DNA of 64,000 nt from Spirosoma terrae (GTDB lineage: Bacteria > Bacteroidota > Bacteroidia > Cytophagales > Spirosomataceae): positions 124,001 through 188,000 of the forward strand of contig NZ_JAAFZH010000009.1 in the NCBI RefSeq assembly GCF_010435915.1. Reading direction: 5' to 3'. The translations under genes and the position numbers were made by a program. Under the pieces are notes generated by a model. It was not told the DNA's origin. It did no database searches and saw only the letters and a list, made by a program, of their open reading frames with translations. Positions 62,801-64,000 of the stretch are shown piece after piece (position 1 is the first letter of the stretch; the number at the start of each line of letters is the position of its first letter).

Positions 62801-64000
62801 CTACCGTTTATAGAAGGTTCCGCCCTTCATAACTACTCTAATCCGAGACAAATCAGCGATATTTTTTGTAGGATCGCCCTCTACCACGACCAGATCAGCT
62901 AACAACTCTGCTTTGATACGTCCCCGATCGACCAAATGAAAAACATCGGCATTGATCGACGTAGCCGAACGTAGCACGTCTATTGGCGTCATTCCGTAGT
63001 CAACCATCATTGTCAGTTCGCGGGCGTTATCGCCGTGACTAAAAACCCCCACGTCGCCCCCCGCGCAAATCGTCACACCTGCATTGAGCGCGTTTTTGAA
63101 CGTAACGCGCTTTTCCCGAATCCGGGCCGGTTCAGGTTCCTGCCCTTTTTTCCAGCCACGATACTGACTGACGGCATCACCCGCTGCCAGGGTCGGGCAA
63201 AGGGCGGTTCCATTTTTTTTCATCAACGCAAAGATTTCGGGCGTTCCCGCGTCGCCGTGTTCAATCGTTTCGCAGCCCCCCAGAATAGCCCGTCGCATTC
63301 CCTCGGCCGTGCTGGCATGGGCCACAACTGATCGTCCACTACTTTTCGCTACATCGACAATGAGTTTGATTTCATCGATGGTGTAAGTTGGACGAGCTTC
63401 GGCCATTAAGCCCCACCGATAATCGGCGTAGATTTTTATCGCGTCGGCTCCCTTGCCGATCTGCCGCCGAACTGCTTTGATCAGCGCATCCTGCCCGTCA
63501 GCTTCTTCAGCTCCCTGCGGTACGTCGATGTCGGCGCTAAACCCTTTTGGGGCATAACTTCCGGTCGCAATAAGTGCCCGCGTTACGATCATCATCCGGG
63601 GTCCCGGAATTATCCCCTGATTAATCGCTTGTTTAAGCCCTACATCATCATAATCAGCTCCTTCGGTTCCCAGATCACGAACGGTGGTAAAACCCGCCAG
63701 AAGCGTTTTTTGGGCGTGAACGGTTGCCCGAGCCGTCCGAAGTGACCGTGCTTCTTTCAACACCTGATCGTCCCAGGGTGTTTCGTTGTATGGATGCAGG
63801 AATAAATGGGAATGGCCTTCAATTAAACCAGGCAGTAACGTAGTGCCTTTTAACTCGATGATCTCAGCACCAGCCGATGAGACCGAAGACGTAGCGCCAA
63901 CCGCTTCAATCTTATCTCCCTTTACCCGAACGACCCAACCTTCGTGGCTGGTCTCTCCATCAAAAACGCGGTCGGGTTTAAGCAGGTACGTTGTTTGGGC
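62801..64000 (-). CDS. Imidazolonepropionase-like amidohydrolase, N-terminus beyond right edge
   Basis: The frame is open to the right edge and shows 399 residues; only the start and probably a signal peptide are missing. Metal-binding motifs of the amidohydrolase superfamily appear in order: GLIEGHSHLFLHP (HxH), ADAIKIYADY (bridging Lys), VVAHAST, CETIEHGD and the final Asp in CAGGDVGVFSHGD. The last part has LLADLVVVEGDPTKNIADL, the closing beta strands common to metal-dependent prolidase-like and imidazolonepropionase-like enzymes. Probably a peptidase or cyclic amide hydrolase; substrate unknown. A start at an internal TTG (63763) would remove the HxH motif and is wrong. Confidence 0.92.
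   Translation of the reverse strand, partial: AQTTYLLKPDRVFDGETSHEGWVVRVKGDKIEAVGATSSVSSAGAEIIELKGTTLLPGLIEGHSHLFLHPYNETPWDDQVLKEARSLRTARATVHAQKTLLAGFTTVRDLGTEGADYDDVGLKQAINQGIIPGPRMMIVTRALIATGSYAPKGFSADIDVPQGAEEADGQDALIKAVRRQIGKGADAIKIYADYRWGLMAEARPTYTIDEIKLIVDVAKSSGRSVVAHASTAEGMRRAILGGCETIEHGDAGTPEIFALMKKNGTALCPTLAAGDAVSQYRGWKKGQEPEPARIREKRVTFKNALNAGVTICAGGDVGVFSHGDNARELTMMVDYGMTPIDVLRSATSINADVFHLVDRGRIKAELLADLVVVEGDPTKNIADLSRIRVVMKGGTFYKR

Noticed and set aside
1..64000. CRISPR arrays, tRNA, rRNA, insertion sequences or prophage genes
   Set aside because: No regularly spaced repeats, no cloverleaf or rRNA segments recognised by eye, and no transposase or phage-like protein among the open frames.

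Overview
The window looks like a chromosomal segment from the phylum Bacteroidota, most probably order Cytophagales and close to Spirosoma. The support is two SusC-type TonB receptors (one with a SusD partner), many promoters of the Bacteroidota type (TAnnTTTG at -7), weak or absent Shine-Dalgarno sequences, several non-ATG starts, the long Bacteroidota form of NusB, and protein families such as DUF3667, DUF4142 and DUF2846. The genus is inference. I see no phage, transposase, CRISPR array, rRNA or tRNA.

Layout. 1-1809 (-): 5' part of a SusC-like receptor running off the left edge. 2065-5534 (+): dipeptidyl peptidase IV and an LpxR-like outer-membrane protein, with a REP-like element between them. 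5916-10613 (+): SusC/SusD pair. 10826-14906: a small unknown gene, a TPR membrane protein and a secreted metzincin protease. 15277-16856: PepSY membrane protein plus a small membrane protein. 17112-23552: TetR regulator followed by a complete RND tripartite efflux system. 23837-27589: porin-like protein, DUF2846 protein, malate dehydrogenase, DUF1232 protein. 27747-31265: tatA, gatA and a MltD-type lytic transglycosylase. 31366-36756: membrane-anchored hydrolase, a lone barstar, an ABC exporter, a lipoprotein and a secreted protein with a duplicated module. 36974-40826: nusB, ytxH-like, DUF1573, yajC, ybbR-like and coaE. 41228-43599: DUF937-OmpA fusion and a nucleotidyltransferase. 43866-50891: a phenylalanine/tyrosine degradation cluster (hmgA, hppD, phhA, a MarR regulator, fahA) with two small exported proteins and a flavin reductase downstream. 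50961-55622: DUF4142 lipoprotein, gamma-glutamyltransferase, FtsX-type permease, unknown protein. 55780-64000: a multi-pass membrane patatin, recA, DUF3667 protein, citrate synthase, and an amidohydrolase cut by the right edge.

How the genes work together. The clearest functional unit is the aromatic pathway: PhhA makes tyrosine from phenylalanine, HppD converts 4-hydroxyphenylpyruvate to homogentisate, HmgA opens the ring and FahA releases fumarate and acetoacetate; maleylacetoacetate isomerase and the aminotransferase are not in the window. The second unit is the TetR-TolC-MFP-RND efflux locus. The third is the housekeeping string nusB to coaE.

Unexplained structure lies mostly between genes. 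Many gaps hold long, nearly perfect inverted repeats (15-25 bp arms) with little shared sequence. Three of them, or their surroundings, end in the same word ACTGAAAAC placed 10-12 nt before a start codon. No obvious new defence or mobile system is visible; the best protein-level leads are the membrane patatin, the lone barstar, the DUF937-OmpA fusion and the duplicated-module secreted protein.
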